Assembly: GCA_025435555.1 (NCBI GenBank)
Contig: JAIWWG010000040.1
Span: 62,001 to 126,000, forward strand
Origin: Chytriomyces cf. hyalinus JEL632
Lineage: Eukaryota > Chytridiomycota > Chytridiomycetes > Chytridiales > Chytriomycetaceae
Length of the DNA stretch: 64,000 nt
Direction of reading: 5' to 3'
This document shows, piece by piece, positions 1-11,973 of this stretch (positions are counted from its first letter, which is position 1; every line of letters begins with the position of its first letter). The translations under genes were made by a program, and so were the position numbers. A model generated the notes under the pieces. The model made no database searches. It was given only the letters and a program-made list of their open reading frames with translations, and was not told the origin of the DNA.

Positions 1-23
1 GTTGATTGAGTTTTTGGAATTCC

Positions 24-80
24 ATCTCCATTTTTCATCTCCTCATCTCCATTTTTCATCTCCTCATCTCCATTTTCAGC
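24..80. repeat. Short tandem repeat, about 21-bp unit, ~2.6 copies
   Basis: Units built on CATCTCCATTTTT plus CATCTCCT repeat head to tail. It lies at the window edge and may continue to the left. No coding role is visible. Confidence 0.7.
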
Positions 81-2121
81 CCCCATCACATCACAAATGT
101 CGTGTCATCATTTAGAATGACACGACATCTTAGAAATTGCAAAGTGACAGTAACACGTATAAAAGTGGACACTGTAGCAGGACAAATAATACAAGAATCA
201 GCATTCAGCTCCGGTAGTTGAAAGCTCTTGTCTCCTGACGACTCCCAAATTCCCAAAAGTACGCATATTCTAGCAGGATTTCCAGTGGTAATACTCCATA
301 TATTACAACAGCTGTTAAGGTTCACGACCACAGACCCGCAGGTCACTAGTTCAACCCACACTGCTGCCAACTCCATGCAACTATCTTCTGATCTTTATAG
401 GGAAATAAGCAGAAGATGAGGAAATAGAAATCAACTTAGGCAAGTATTTTATTACTACTTTTGTATGACTTATCTGTCAAGCCAGTCAAGCAATTAATCA
501 ATATCCCCACAGTGGGTAAGGTTATTGATTATAATTGACAAGCCTTTGCTGTCAGCCCAGTTCTGATTGATGGATCAGCCTGAAAACTGATTTGTGAGCA
601 ATGACTCACTTTTTCAGCAATTTCAAACTGGAATATGACAAATGAGTGATTTCACATCCATAATGACTTTTCTGACTGAAAATCTCAATTATGACAAATG
701 AAATGGAAAACAAAGGTGGCTGAGAAGTGAAACTGAAGAAAGCCCAATTAGATTTTATGGGAGACAAAAATGTATATAAGGAGAGCTGTTTTGATGTGTT
801 GTGATTCACCCTTAAGATAATAAATACTTATCAGCCTAAGTTCAAAACCAAACACCCTGCTGACAGGAAAAACCACCTCGCGAAGCAAACTGGACAGATT
901 CGTCCTCAAAAATGAGGAATACCTCACCTGCCACGTCTAAACAGGTTATCTGAACGAACTCAAGGCTTCCAATCGAGACCGTGTCGCTCATTGGCAGGAG
1001 CAAATAATGGCGGCACAGCGCGGTGCTTGTGAGCCAGCCGATTCACCAGCTTTCATGAGTTTATTGAATGAACGGACGCACCAGTGGGTACAGCTTCAGT
1101 AGTAACGACTTTGGGCATGTCCAAACGCGGAATGGGCAGGTGACAAGTCTGTTTATTGTTTCCCGGCGGTGATTACCAACTATTTTTCCCTTATCCAAGT
1201 TTGCTCTTGCTGGAAGCGCACTTATGGCGGGCCTCTTACCTTGGCCACAAGACATCGTGAAATTGTATTGAATGACTGCTTGACTTCACTCTCGCTACCA
1301 ACGGAATCCTCCGAAAGATTAATGCATTCTCCGAACTTACTCTTCAACCAAATTCCACATCTCCAGAATGCCTCCTTTTCTTTGCAACAGATCTCGTTAT
1401 ATTTTCATTGCAAATGATGTTCATTCAGACGCCGCGAGCAAGTCTTCTGAAACATTTACGCAACGTACTCTGACATTATATCACAGCGGGGGGGAAATTG
1501 GATCTGAATTACGTGGTGTCACTGATTATGGTTTGTTGGGCGCTGTGACACCTGGTTTCAACGCGTTCTGGACTCAGACGGTTTCTCAAACAAACAGGAA
1601 AAACACATTATTTGATAGCCGAGGCAGACGTGGAAAGAATTTTTCAATGCGCTTTCGGGTCAACGATGGTCGCAGAAAGGTGCAAAGGAGCAGCATGCGA
1701 CGGAAGATTTGGGGCACGCGGCATGTTTCGTCGCACGACAAATTCGATCACGATAGTTGGAATGTTTCCAGTTCGGTATGTGCTGTTGGTGCTCAATGTT
1801 TTGAATCTGATTGAAGCAGTTTCTTGTTTTTTCCCCAACGTTAATGTGTCATCGCAGTTTCTGCCCAGATTTTCAGTTACTTCAAAATGGTAGCATAAAT
1901 CACTTTTTCGACGCGTAAAACAATGGTCAGTGGTATCGTTTTGCCAAAAATTCTTGAAGGGACATGATATATCTGCGAATGTTTTAAGATGAGAATAAAT
2001 CGCACACTCAAATAACCTCAGCATTTCTGTGTTTGCCCTGTCCACAGTCTTTGAGGGCAACTCTCTCCATCTCAGGTTGTGGGGATAAGAAGCAGGGCGG
2101 TTGAGCTGTGATGGTTTCCAG
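81..2121. other. About 2 kb without a supportable gene
   Basis: Open frames exist (the longest runs 1368-1814 on the plus strand, 148 codons) but they lack recognisable motifs, overlap one another in different frames and cannot be joined by convincing introns. A TATAAGG-like box near 773 and an AATAAAT near 820 could belong to a promoter or an old repeat. The stretch 1169-1900 may be a decayed gene, but I cannot name a family. I see nothing else here. Confidence 0.5.
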
Positions 2122-2187
2122 AATGGCGTATCTGGATGAACAGAATGGCGTATCTGGATGAACAGAATTGCGTATCTGGATGAACAG
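2122..2187. repeat. 22-bp tandem repeat, three copies
   Basis: Three adjacent 22-mers, AATGGCGTATCTGGATGAACAG. The first two copies are identical and the third has one G to T change. The array sits about 170 bp beyond the 3' end of the minus-strand gene that ends at 2358. Confidence 0.9.
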
Positions 2188-2357
2188 CCATCCAAATGTT
2201 CATGGCGCCATATGACAGCACTGGGAAAGCATCAGAGAAATGATCAAGGCAACAACGGTGCAAACTGACGATAGCAAAACGAATCCATTTTTTATCGCTA
2301 TACATGCGGAATAATATATCATGCAATACAAGGTCTCACTTTCAACCACCAAAGAAC

Positions 2358-4325
2358 TCAACTGCTGGCTAAAAATTGTAAAAAAGAAGACAGCCCACTC
2401 CTCCTCTTTTTCACGTCCTTTCCGCTTTTAACGTGACCATCATCTTTCTTCAACTTTTGCTGTTTTCCTCGACTCTTGCTATCCGTCATCACCTCCGCTG
2501 TAGGTGGAGTGTGTGCCACAACAACCGTAGAAGCCGTGGACGATACAGCCGACACCGGACTTTTCATTTCAGAACCGGATGCCATAGTCCCTAAGGAAGA
2601 TCGGGTATTCAAGTTGTACGCAGGTGTAACCATGGAAGGGCCCGGTTTTGCCGAAGTCGGAGTCACGAGAACCGATTCCACTTTTGCAATCGGCTCCACT
2701 TTCAGTTCCACGTTTTGAATCACGCGCATTCGATTCAGAGTAATGAGTCGTGTGACTTTGGAGACAATCAGTTGCTCTCCGCGGCTTATGTGGTGGTGGT
2801 CTTCGTCGTTTTCTTCTTCTTCGGCGTCGGGTTCAAAAACGCTGGCAGGCGTTGCGTCTCCGACAAGTTCAACGGATGAATTTGAAGTCTCTGACAGAAT
2901 GGATGGCAGAGAGCCTGTGCTTTCAGGTTCGGGTGCGGTTTCGTAGACGGAGATTGTAAACTTGGAAGCTTCATCCTCTTCAGCAGACAGCGCAATCAGA
3001 GCTTGTGGATCAGCCGGCGTGATTGGACTCCGCCCATTTGACGAGCCACTGTCACTCGAAACTTCTCCTTCCAAAACAGAAGGAACCCAATGCTTCACAT
3101 AATACTCTTCAATGACAAATTCAATGTCATGAGACGCAGAAAGTTCGGTCGGTGCTGAAGATGAAATGGAATCATTCCTGTACGATTCGGTATCCGCGTT
3201 GCTGTCATCGTACGCACCCAATAGACTGTAAGTACTTGGTTGCGGGGTGATGCGTCTTCTGGGAGTTTTATCTCCTTCTGAATTCGGGCTCGATATTGCT
3301 TGAAGGAGGAGCAAGTCTTCCATGTGTAAGGCACTGGCACTCATTTTGCGGCGGGACATTTGTGCGCTTAAAGCTTGCGGGCTCAAGGCGTGTTCAGGGA
3401 CCAAGTCACCGATTTCACCCATGATTCCGGCATATGTTTCCAAAAGTTGAGAGTGTCCGGATCCACTGGGCCTGCGTTGGTCGACCAATGGAATGGTGGT
3501 TCGCTCAGGTGCCACAATTGGGAGCATGGACATGTTGTGGATCGTGTGTGTGCTCTCTTGACTGGTGCGACTTGAGGTTTCAAAGTCGTCATTGTCAAAT
3601 TCGCTTTGCGTAAAGTCGGGGTCGGTTGTTGTGACGTCAGTCCGTGTCAGGTAGTCGTACGAGTCCATCTCGCTGTCTGTGGTGCCTGAGGGCAGTCGGT
3701 GTGATGGTTGCGAGTAGGAGAATGCGTCCAGATCTGGTTTGGTGTATGTGCGTTTGAGGGTTGGGTCGCCTGAATAGAGGGAGCTGAAATTGGGAGTAAG
3801 ACAGTCGGAGATTAAATAGATTAAGTACGAAACAACAAACCTGTACGAGTAACGCTTGGACAGCAGCTTCCTGTACGAGCGCGAGAGCGTCTCTGGCGCC
3901 ATTGTCAGCACGGGCGTCCCGGTCTCGATGGGTGTGTCAGTCACGTCGTCGTAGTAGTCCTCGTCGGCGTAGTAGAAGCACTTGGACACTCCCTCGGCAG
4001 AGAAGTCTCGGCTGCCCATCCCAGCACCCGCATCCAATGTCTTGGCATCGAGCGACAGCGGCACCGTTGTTTGAGGGAGTGCAACTACTTCAAAGTCAGG
4101 GTCGCTGCTGGCCTGAAACATGTTGGATATGGCGCTCTTGAACCCATGTGGTCGGGACGGTTTCGGCCGCACAGAGGACGATGCGGGCTGCATGGGTGTG
4201 CTTGCAGTTGCCGTGGTCTGGATGTTGAGCAGAGCGCGTGGCTTTGACTGCATCTGCTGGGTGAGGTTGAGGTTGGAGGGGTTTGGTGGGTAGTTTGGTC
4301 TGATTTGTTCAGCTTTATTTATCAT
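2358..4325 (-). CDS. Large serine/threonine-rich, low-complexity protein of unknown function
   Basis: I do not recognise this protein. The reading frame starts at an ATG at 4325 and is interrupted by one likely 57-nt intron (3784-3840) with GT...TTTCAG ends. That intron is in frame and stop-free, so it would be missed by a simple ORF call; its removal turns a hydrophobic stretch into the polar join SKRYSYSSLYSG. The spliced product is about 636 residues. It is rich in Ser, Thr, Asp and Glu, has acidic tracts near residue 500, and ends in a lysine-rich tail followed by SGLSSFLQFLASS. It has no signal peptide or clear membrane segment. It is divergent from the cullin gene, with 191 bp between the two start codons. 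Confidence 0.75.
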   Translation of the reverse strand: MINKAEQIRPNYPPNPSNLNLTQQMQSKPRALLNIQTTATASTPMQPASSSVRPKPSRPHGFKSAISNMFQASSDPDFEVVALPQTTVPLSLDAKTLDAGAGMGSRDFSAEGVSKCFYYADEDYYDDVTDTPIETGTPVLTMAPETLSRSYRKLLSKRYSYRFVVSYLIYLISDCLTPNFSSLYSGDPTLKRTYTKPDLDAFSYSQPSHRLPSGTTDSEMDSYDYLTRTDVTTTDPDFTQSEFDNDDFETSSRTSQESTHTIHNMSMLPIVAPERTTIPLVDQRRPSGSGHSQLLETYAGIMGEIGDLVPEHALSPQALSAQMSRRKMSASALHMEDLLLLQAISSPNSEGDKTPRRRITPQPSTYSLLGAYDDSNADTESYRNDSISSSAPTELSASHDIEFVIEEYYVKHWVPSVLEGEVSSDSGSSNGRSPITPADPQALIALSAEEDEASKFTISVYETAPEPESTGSLPSILSETSNSSVELVGDATPASVFEPDAEEEENDEDHHHISRGEQLIVSKVTRLITLNRMRVIQNVELKVEPIAKVESVLVTPTSAKPGPSMVTPAYNLNTRSSLGTMASGSEMKSPVSAVSSTASTVVVAHTPPTAEVMTDSKSRGKQQKLKKDDGHVKSGKDVKKRRSGLSSFLQFLASS

Positions 4326-4516
4326 GGGTTGTTCCGCTCTATATTTGTAATATTAAGCACCGGCGCAGCAGAGTTCGAATCCGCTGGAACGTGATAGAGT
4401 GCACTGCGCGGAAATCCATAAATTATGTCCGTGTTAACGACTGAGCATAAACACTTGGTAAAGTTAAATAACCCATCCGTAAATTACTCAGAAAGTAAAT
4501 AAACAAATCAGCATAC

Positions 4517-7500
4517 ATGTCCCTCCGTCCAAAACGAATCGCGTTCGAATCGACAATGGCCTCTCTGCACTCGCAGATTACGCAGCTCTTCTCTCCCATG
4601 CAGGGTGACGCGGCCTTCATGGACCCCTTCCAGGCCGTCTACGATCTGTGCACAGCATATCCAAAGCCATTCGATGACGCCCTGTTTGAAAGCCTGTCTC
4701 TATTTATTGCGGAATATGCGAGAGAGAAGCGGGAGGTAGGGTGTCGGGGTGTCGTTGTTATTAGTTGATGCATTGATGCTGTTTGCCGCAGAGCATCGTT
4801 GATTCGCTCGACACCGTATCGGCGTATTCCCGCGAATGGACGCACTTTACGCATGCATCTCGATACCTGGACTCTGTGTGCGAGTACTTGAACAGAATCA
4901 CTGCAAAGAAACGATCGACTATGCCAACACAGTCGCGCAGAAGACTGAATGCGAACGGATCCGTCAAGTTTGAGCGAATGCGGATTCATGCAGTGAGTAC
5001 TTCGAAAGTTGTTTGTTTGTTTTCTGATCCCGGTCAAAAAAAAAAACGCAGCTCGCGTTTCTGATTTGGAAGGAAACTGTTTTGATGGAAATCAAGTCGA
5101 ACGCCGGAAACAGACTTCTCAATCAAATATTCGACTTTGTGAAGAAGGACCGCGATGGGACTCCTTTGGTCGACAATGGCGTCATCATCAACACGGTCGA
5201 ATCATTTGGTGCTTGTCTTTTCTCCAGAACACACAGCTTTCGATTCTTGCTCATGTTGATCCGATTTTTCACGCCCCTCGAAACTTAGTCCAAGTCTGCG
5301 AATTTGTTCCACAACCGTTACAGTTTTATATCCAGGAATTTGAACAACCCTACATCCAATCCACACGCGAATACTACATTGCAGAATCAAACACGCTGAT
5401 TTCAACAATGACGATATCTGAATACATGAAATGCATTTCGAAACGAATTTCCGACGAAGAGGAGCGTTCTTGCCGATTCTGCCATGAAACGTCGAGAGAA
5501 AAAGTGACAAAAGAATGTGTGTCGCAGTGTGTTACAGCCCATAAAGAGAGACTCTATGATGCGTTTGCTGTGATGCTCAGGGACGAGAATCTTGGAGGTT
5601 TGCGCCCGAATCTATCGATGAGTTAAAGTCGGCTTAAATTAATTACTTTCAATGGATTCTCCAGACTGCACTCTTGTGTATCAACTCATGCTCAAGATTC
5701 CGGACGGCATTCTTCCAATGCTTCAACTGTTTCAGAAGCACATGTTTGACCTGGGAAAAGACATTGTGGCGCGACTGCGTCCAGCCGCTCAAAAGGTTCG
5801 ACTTTAGTAGAACGTTCAAATCCTGACAACGAGCCATGTGATTGATCGCTGCATTTTGATGAATGCATTCAGGATCCACGCGATTTTATTCATGGCCTGA
5901 TTGACTTGCACGGCAAATGGAGCGCTATTTGCGAAAAGACATTCAGCAACAACCCAGCATTCGGTGCAGCCCTGGATAAGGTTTCCAAAAAAAAATCGCA
6001 CCCCTTAAGTGGGCTGTACTTTTGTTATGATTTTGGCACTCTAACCCCGTTTTTGTTTTGAATAAATCCAGGGCTTCCGCCAAATTGTCAATGAATCGTA
6101 TGAAAAGGCGGCACAGAATTTTCCAGAACTTCTCTCTCGGTTCGCTGACTCTTTGCTGAAAAAGACACTCAAATCGCAATGGACTGAGGCGGAGCTGGAG
6201 GATAAAATTGGGAAAGCTGTTGAGTTGCAATTTGTTTCTGGAAGGTTTCTAATACCACACAAGTTAAAACTTTTTTTTCATTCGCACACAGCTGATTCTG
6301 TTCAATTATCTGCAAGAAAAAGATGTTTTCCAGAAATTCTATTCACGCATGCTTGGTCGCAGATTGTTGGGAAATCTATCTGCGTCGGATGATTTGGAAA
6401 TGACCATGATTTCTGGACTTAAGGTGGAGCTCCTTAATAATTCTTGCATCTTTCATTAACACCGTCTTTTTGATCCGCAGAACGTATGCGGTGTTGAATA
6501 CACATCAAAATTGCAACGAATGTTCACGGACATTACCTTGAGTCAAGATTTGAACAAACGGTTCTCAACTTCTATGGAAAGGCAAAATTTGAATCTCGGA
6601 GGTGTTATGGGACTGGACGTTCAGTTTTTCCCCCCGTCAAAATGTTGTTTCTGATCCGAAGCTCTTATTTTTTTTTTTTTCAGTTGATTTTTCCATTCTT
6701 GTCTTGACTGCTGGGTCTTGGCCTTCCATGCCAGGAGCAATTGATTATGACGTACCAGAAGAGGTTTGTGTCAACGGCGCATGTTGATGTTGTATATGCT
6801 CACGGCTCAAGGCGAACAAATAGCTCTTGAAAAGTGTGACGCGGTTTGGCGACTTTTATGGAAACAACCACAACGGGCGCAAATTATCTTGGATGTATCA
6901 TTTGTGCAAAGGTTTTATTTGTATTTTCTGCCAACAAACCGTGAACATTTTGATTAACAAGAATGGTTTTCAATTAAGCCGACGTCAAACTCACATACCT
7001 GGATAAAAAATACGAGCTGAATCTGTCTTTACATCAACTATCGGTATTGCTGCCGTTCAACCAAGATACAATGTTGACGCTCGGCAGCGTTGTGGACCGT
7101 GTGAAAATCAAACTGGCGGATGTTCGAAAAATTATCAAAGTGAGTGTTTCGCGGGGTTGATTTCTGCAGTAGTTAGGCTGATTCGGTGTTTTTTTCCAGC
7201 CCTTGATAGACCTTGAAGTCCTTGTCGCGTCAAATACCCAGTTGGACGATTCCACAGAAATAAGCGTCAATATGAAGTTTTCAAAGTATGCTTTTTGTTT
7301 TTGCCTACATTTGCTTGGCACCAACTGACACATGGAATGGATTTTAACAGCAAACGGACAAAACTGAAAGTCAGCGCTGCAACGCAGAACGAATCAACCA
7401 GCACGCAAGAAAGTGAAGTGACCCGCGCTGCAGTCGACGAGGATCGGAAACTGTATCTTCAGGTTATTTCTTTATGTTACCAAAGTTATGAACTTACCTT

Positions 7501-7735
7501 TTGAGTAACCGGACCTTGAATGCACAAATTCTTCATTAAGGCCACAATTGTTCGCATTCTCAAGTCTCGGCGCGTGATGGGCCACAACCAGTTGATCCAA
7601 GAAGTGATTCAACTGTCAACGAGTCGCTTCATTCCATCGATTGCTTTGATTAAAAAGAGTGTGGAGCAGTTGATTGATAAGGGGTACATGGAGCGCAGTA
7701 AAGAGCGGACGGATCAGTACGTGTACGTTGCGTGA
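4517..7735 (+). CDS. CUL2: Cullin-2, scaffold of a cullin-RING ubiquitin ligase
   Basis: Cullins hold a substrate receptor at the N-terminus and a RING protein at the C-terminus, and are activated by NEDD8 on a conserved lysine. Fifteen exons can be joined in frame: 4517-4735, 4792-4992, 5052-5208, 5289-5597, 5665-5795, 5873-5980, 6072-6218, 6292-6423, 6481-6601, 6684-6763, 6824-6911, 6979-7139, 7200-7285, 7351-7462, 7541-7735. They give 748 residues, close to animal CUL2 (745). The N-terminus [10 protein letters not shown] and [10 protein letters not shown] resemble animal CUL2 (MSLKPR..., YALCVAYPEP) rather than CUL1, 3 or 4. The cullin core shows [12 protein letters not shown] and [11 protein letters not shown]. 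The neddylation region is [18 protein letters not shown] and the tail is QYVYVA. The intron after 6218 has the unusual donor GTTGAG. Assignment to the CUL2 subfamily is from remembered sequence, not a tree. Confidence 0.95.
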
Positions 7736-8596
7736 TTTTGTTTTGTGTGCGTTATTTTGCTGGATGGGCAAGAAATAAAATGATTTAAAAAGAATTCATG
7801 TGGAATTGAGTGTGCATTTTTAGTGGATGGTCACTCAAAGAAAGCACTTTGCGCGAAACATGGACAACAGCAATCAGATGGCCATATTTTATAACGTGTT
7901 ATAGAATCTAGTATAGCAATTGAGCGCTTATTAAACACGAAGTTCTTAAAAACACAAATGGAGCGTGGGAGGAAAAGGGGAGAAAGGCAGAGGGGACTCA
8001 TCTGAGGATTTCCTGTTTCAAGATTGTCATTAACTCTCACTTTCAAGCATTGTCCTGAACAGTGACTTTGGTAAGTTTTTTTATAACCCGGCCAGAGCAA
8101 CCCTGCGATCCTCCAGTCCAGTTTGTTGCCACAGTTAAGGCAAGACCTTGACTTTAGCTCATTGATTCTCCCGGTCCGACTGTTCAAAAGCTTTGAATAA
8201 TTTTTTTGCCCGAGACTCGAGAGCGTGATGCCATTATACTCGTAGTCGATGGACATGATGTCCTGTATGAGGGGAGGGGGTGTGTATGAAAAAAAAACCT
8301 GATTGCATGCTCGTTGTTCAGTCATGGTTGGTTGGTTGGTGGTGGTTGGTGCTTTTGTTTCTGGGGAAAGAGTTGTGTGAATTGAAAGGGAGCAGGCCAT
8401 GCGTATTTATACCCTTTTTGCCCCTTTTCTGCTTGTTCTGGAATCGGACTTTTTTCTTTTTCTTTTTTTTCTTCTTCCTTGTCCGAGTCTGTTTCGTGTC
8501 CGAGAGCACAACAAATGTTTAAAAAATAAATCCAAAAGTTAAAACCATAAAAAACAGTGTCGCACAGCTCGCACGTTTTTAATCACGCGCAATTCG
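7736..8596. other. Intergenic stretch with one doubtful minus-strand ORF
   Basis: It holds the cullin 3' end (AATAAA near 7773) and the GPCR promoter. A minus-strand frame from an ATG at 8257 down to 7831 contains two CxxC-like pairs (CLNCGNKLDW and HCSGQC) but no recognisable domain. GT...AG signals inside it could be chance. I would not call a gene without transcript support. Confidence 0.35.
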
Positions 8597-10296
8597 ATGG
8601 CACCGCAACAGCCTGCACCCAACAACAACAACAACAGCAGCAGCAACAGCAACCACAACAACAATGGACCCATCGACTGGACTCTAGGTGTCAAGATCTT
8701 TGAGCCGCCGGCTGTGTCCCTGGTCAAGGTCTCAATCTACTCCCTCGGGGCCCTTCTCAATGTGTGGATCCTGCTTGCCCTGGCGTACGCACGCAGGCAT
8801 GAGCGCATGGTCAGAGTTCGACTGGGTGAGTGCTGCTCTCTTGCATTGAGAGGGATAGACAGTGAGTCCATATACTGACTTTTTGGGCTTCCGTAACAGA
8901 CCGAACCATGGTCTTTATTGTGTCCATGTGTCTCCTATGGTCCATCGGGGCCCCCACTCGGTTCATTCTAACTGTCCAATCCGACCCGGACCTCGTCGAG
9001 ATGATCGCACTGTTTGACGCCCCCTTTGCAAGCAGTGTCGCCGTCCTCATCTTTGGCGGCAACCTCCTCCTCGCTCTCGAACGATATTTTATGATCAAAC
9101 GAAACATTCCCATCGAAACCAAAAACTTTTACTTTTACGCAATCATTACTGCAATGGGATTCTTGTGCTGCATCGTTGTGGGAGTTTTCATCAAGATTCA
9201 ACCGTCCATTCGCAACCCAAACGCTCCAACAACTGCACCGTCAGCAGATGGATACATGCCCATGACTGAACCACAGGCAACGATTTGGACGACGGCCATG
9301 GCGGTTGCATTCGTTTCTACGTTGATTGGTGTGTCAAGCCTATATTCATGGACGTATAAACAGTCATCGGAAATGCTACGAATGGCTTTAGCCGATGCGA
9401 GTATGAAAGCGTTTCAAACTGCAGCGGATATGAGATCCGATCAGTCGTTTACGCATTCTTCTTCTGAAGCTGCTCAAATTGCGTCAGCATCGTCATCAAC
9501 AAACAATTCAATACCATACCTTCCGCATCCATCAAATCACAATGGGCAGCAAGATGAGGAAGAATGGGAAATGCGAACGTTATCACATTTACCGAATCAT
9601 CATCATCATCATCAAACGTCGTCGTGCCCAAATGATACAGGCGACGAAGACGCCTCTGTCGACATACCCTACAACGAGCTGAGTGGACCAAGCGCCCATT
9701 ATCCGAAATCGTCTGTGTCCGTGACTGGCACATTTACGGCTGCAGGTGGTGGTGCAGCAATGAAAGCAGCCACCACAGCAACAACAACAGTAATTGAAGA
9801 TCCTCTTGAAGCATTGGAGCGATTGGAAGAAGCTCATCTCCGAGCCGAAAGGAAAATTCTGCTCTCTTGCATTCTCATGACGAGCACCTTGTTTCTGTGC
9901 TACGCTCCAACGATTCTATACGAATTCAGTACACGAACTCAATTATGGCCGAATCCACGGGATCCTCGATATACCACTTTTTACTGCGTAGCAGCTATAT
10001 CACTCAGCTTTGATGTCGTACTTTCTCCGCTCCTGATTTTATATTTTCGAAAAGATTTCAGAGACGCACTGATCATGTGGAAATGGCGTAAAGAAGATGA
10101 AATGTTTGTGGGTCGGGGCGCTGGGGGAGGAGAGTTACGGCGGCCTGGGGAAGCTGCACCGTATCAGGCACCGCCCCCACGGATTCGGAAACCAGTGACG
10201 AAGCATGGGGCGCAGTTGAAGTTGTGGGATGCGCCACCTTTGCCGCAAGCAGCGGATGTGGGTGCGCCAGGGACAGCAAAGAATGCACGATTCTAG
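8597..10296 (+). CDS. Seven-transmembrane rhodopsin-like G-protein-coupled receptor
   Basis: This is a plasma-membrane receptor; the ligand cannot be inferred. Exon 1 is 8597-8825 and exon 2 is 8900-10296 (intron 8826-8899, GTGAGT...ACAG), giving 541 residues. The N-terminus is an Asn-rich run of about 20 residues, then TM1 (SLGALLNVWILLALAYA). TM2-TM5 follow, with LLLALERYFMIK at the end of TM3, where family A receptors carry an E/DRY-type motif. The third intracellular loop is long and His/Ser-rich (roughly residues 240-390). TM6 contains LFLCYAP and TM7 ends SPLLILYFRKDF, a weak version of NPxxY(x)5F. Directly downstream lies a decayed paralogue in the same orientation. Confidence 0.85.
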
Positions 10297-10652
10297 AGGC
10301 GTCAGCTGGGGTGGGAGTGGGAGTGGGTGTGAGGTGGTTGACATATATGGGTAGTCTTTTTTTGATGTATAATGTGAGTGTATGAGTAAATTAAGCGAAT
10401 CCGCAACACGCAAAAAAGATCAGGATGAGTTGGGGGTCTGTGTCATGGACATGATAGTGCATGCATCTATTTTAAGAGCACACGCATCCAAGGAAAGAAG
10501 ACGCGCAAACACCCTGTGTCAAAATTATTCAGTGCTTGCGTACGTGCGGGGGTGGTTACTCATGATTAATAATAAATTGATTGGTTGGAATTCTCTCAAT
10601 TTATTTTTCGCTTCAAGATTTTGCATTTGCTTTTGCTGGTATCCAAACCCCA

Positions 10653-10704
10653 CCTGCCTACCTGCCTACCTGCCTACCTGCCTACCTGCCTACCTGCCTA
10701 CCTG
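10653..10704. repeat. Microsatellite, CCTGCCTA unit
   Basis: About six copies of an 8-bp CCTGCCTA unit lie some 40 bp before the ATG of the second GPCR copy, followed by a short CCAA run. This is a likely slippage-prone tract in its promoter or leader. Confidence 0.9.
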
Positions 10705-10743
10705 TCACAACCAACCAACCAACCACTTCCAGAACAAGCAAAC

Positions 10744-11790
10744 ATGCATCCAGACACGGTCAACAGTCCCCTGCTGCTGGGCGTCCTGCTGCTTATCTAC
10801 GGATCAGGATCCATTCTCAACCTGGCCATCCTCACAACCTATGCCCGACATGCCCCCAGTCTGCTCAAGACACGTCTTGATCGCATCACTGCCTCTCTCA
10901 TTGGCATCTGCTTCGTATGGTCCCTCGGTCGATCAACCATTGAAATCCTGATTGCCACTAACAAATCAACTCAAAGCGACCGACCGCGTGGCAGCCTGTT
11001 TCACATCCATCGTCATTTCCTTCATCTTTGCCTTCAACTTTATTCTCGCAATGGAGCGCTACTTTTCCATCAAAGACATTAATGGCAAACCTTTTTACAA
11101 GGCCGTTTACGTCTGTCTCGCGCTCTGTGTGGCTGCGCTTCTTGGTATATTTGCGACAAGCACCGCGGCAGATGGAATCCGCCCAGACAACAAACCACAA
11201 GCCCTGGGATGTTATTCCAAGTGTTGGGTTCCTCGGAGCATCAACGGGTTTGGTGGCGCTGTACATTGCCACGTACCGCTTCACAACGCGTATGTTTGAT
11301 GAAAGCCCACGAACTGTTGCGTACTTTGTCAAGCAGCCGCCGCCACCTCCTGTACCAGTCACGATCGTTGTCACGACTGACTCTAATGCAAGTACACCGA
11401 CCAGCAGCCCGCATCCAAGAGCAGCAGGAACACCACGGTTTGAACTAAACCGACTCCCAGCAACAACAATAACAGCGTCAAGAATCCTCGACGCAGAGCA
11501 ACTCGAACATGTCCGGATAAAGGCGGAAAAACAGTTGCTCTTAAACTGCATCATCATGAGTGCCGGATTAATTATTTGCTATGCGCCCATCTTTTTCTAC
11601 CAAATTGTGCATGCTTTCTTGGGCATTCATACAGTGAATGAGGAGAACAAGGCGCCGCAAGGAGGGGATGTGTGTTTGATGTGTTGCGGTTGCGTTGGAT
11701 GTGTTGCTGACGCCTGGACTGGTGCTGTATTTTTGAAGGGATGTGCGGAAGCGAGTGTGTGTGTGGAAAAGCAGTTAGTATGTAATGGTT
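10744..11790 (+). pseudogene. Decayed tandem copy of the upstream GPCR
   Basis: Homology to the neighbouring receptor runs through three frames. The first frame (ATG at 10744) carries TM1-TM2 (ILNLAILTTYARH, GICFVWSLG). It shifts near 10945 to the frame with FAFNFILAMERYFSIKD (end of TM3; the intact gene has LLLALERYFMIK) and TM4. A second shift near 11200 leads to STGLVALYIATYRF (TM5), a shortened third loop with a proline run, and TM6 (LIICYAPIFFY). TM7 is still readable as CVAVALDVLLTPGLVLYF in the third frame, but is cut off by stops on both sides. I found no GT-AG introns that restore one frame. The copy is therefore probably dead, although assembly errors at two places cannot be excluded. 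Confidence 0.8.
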
Positions 11791-11973
11791 TGTACTGAAA
11801 TGTTTGAATCAAATCATTGATTGTGTCATCATCTCTATTCTTGTTATTCTTGTTGCACGCGTTTAGAGCGACAGCGCAGCGCCGAATACCAACTGCTTCA
11901 ACGCATTTATGACTTGAATAGAAACGAATTATACTTTGGCAGCAATGCAAAACAAACAATCTTTCGTTTTTTC

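Noticed and set aside
475-865. Stretch beginning TGTCA and ending TGACA, with a TATA-like box near 773 and AATAAAT near 820, resembling a solo LTR
   Set aside because: No target-site duplication at the proposed ends, no internal element and no second copy in the window; kept only as a weak possibility.
1368-1814. 148-codon plus-strand ORF
   Set aside because: No motif, overlapping frames of equal length, no credible introns or conserved segment.
4340-4402. tRNA-like sequence with AGTTCGAATCC and pairing GTTCC/GGAAC ends
   Set aside because: There is no A box, no acceptable anticodon arm, and it lies in the short promoter between two divergent genes; most likely chance.
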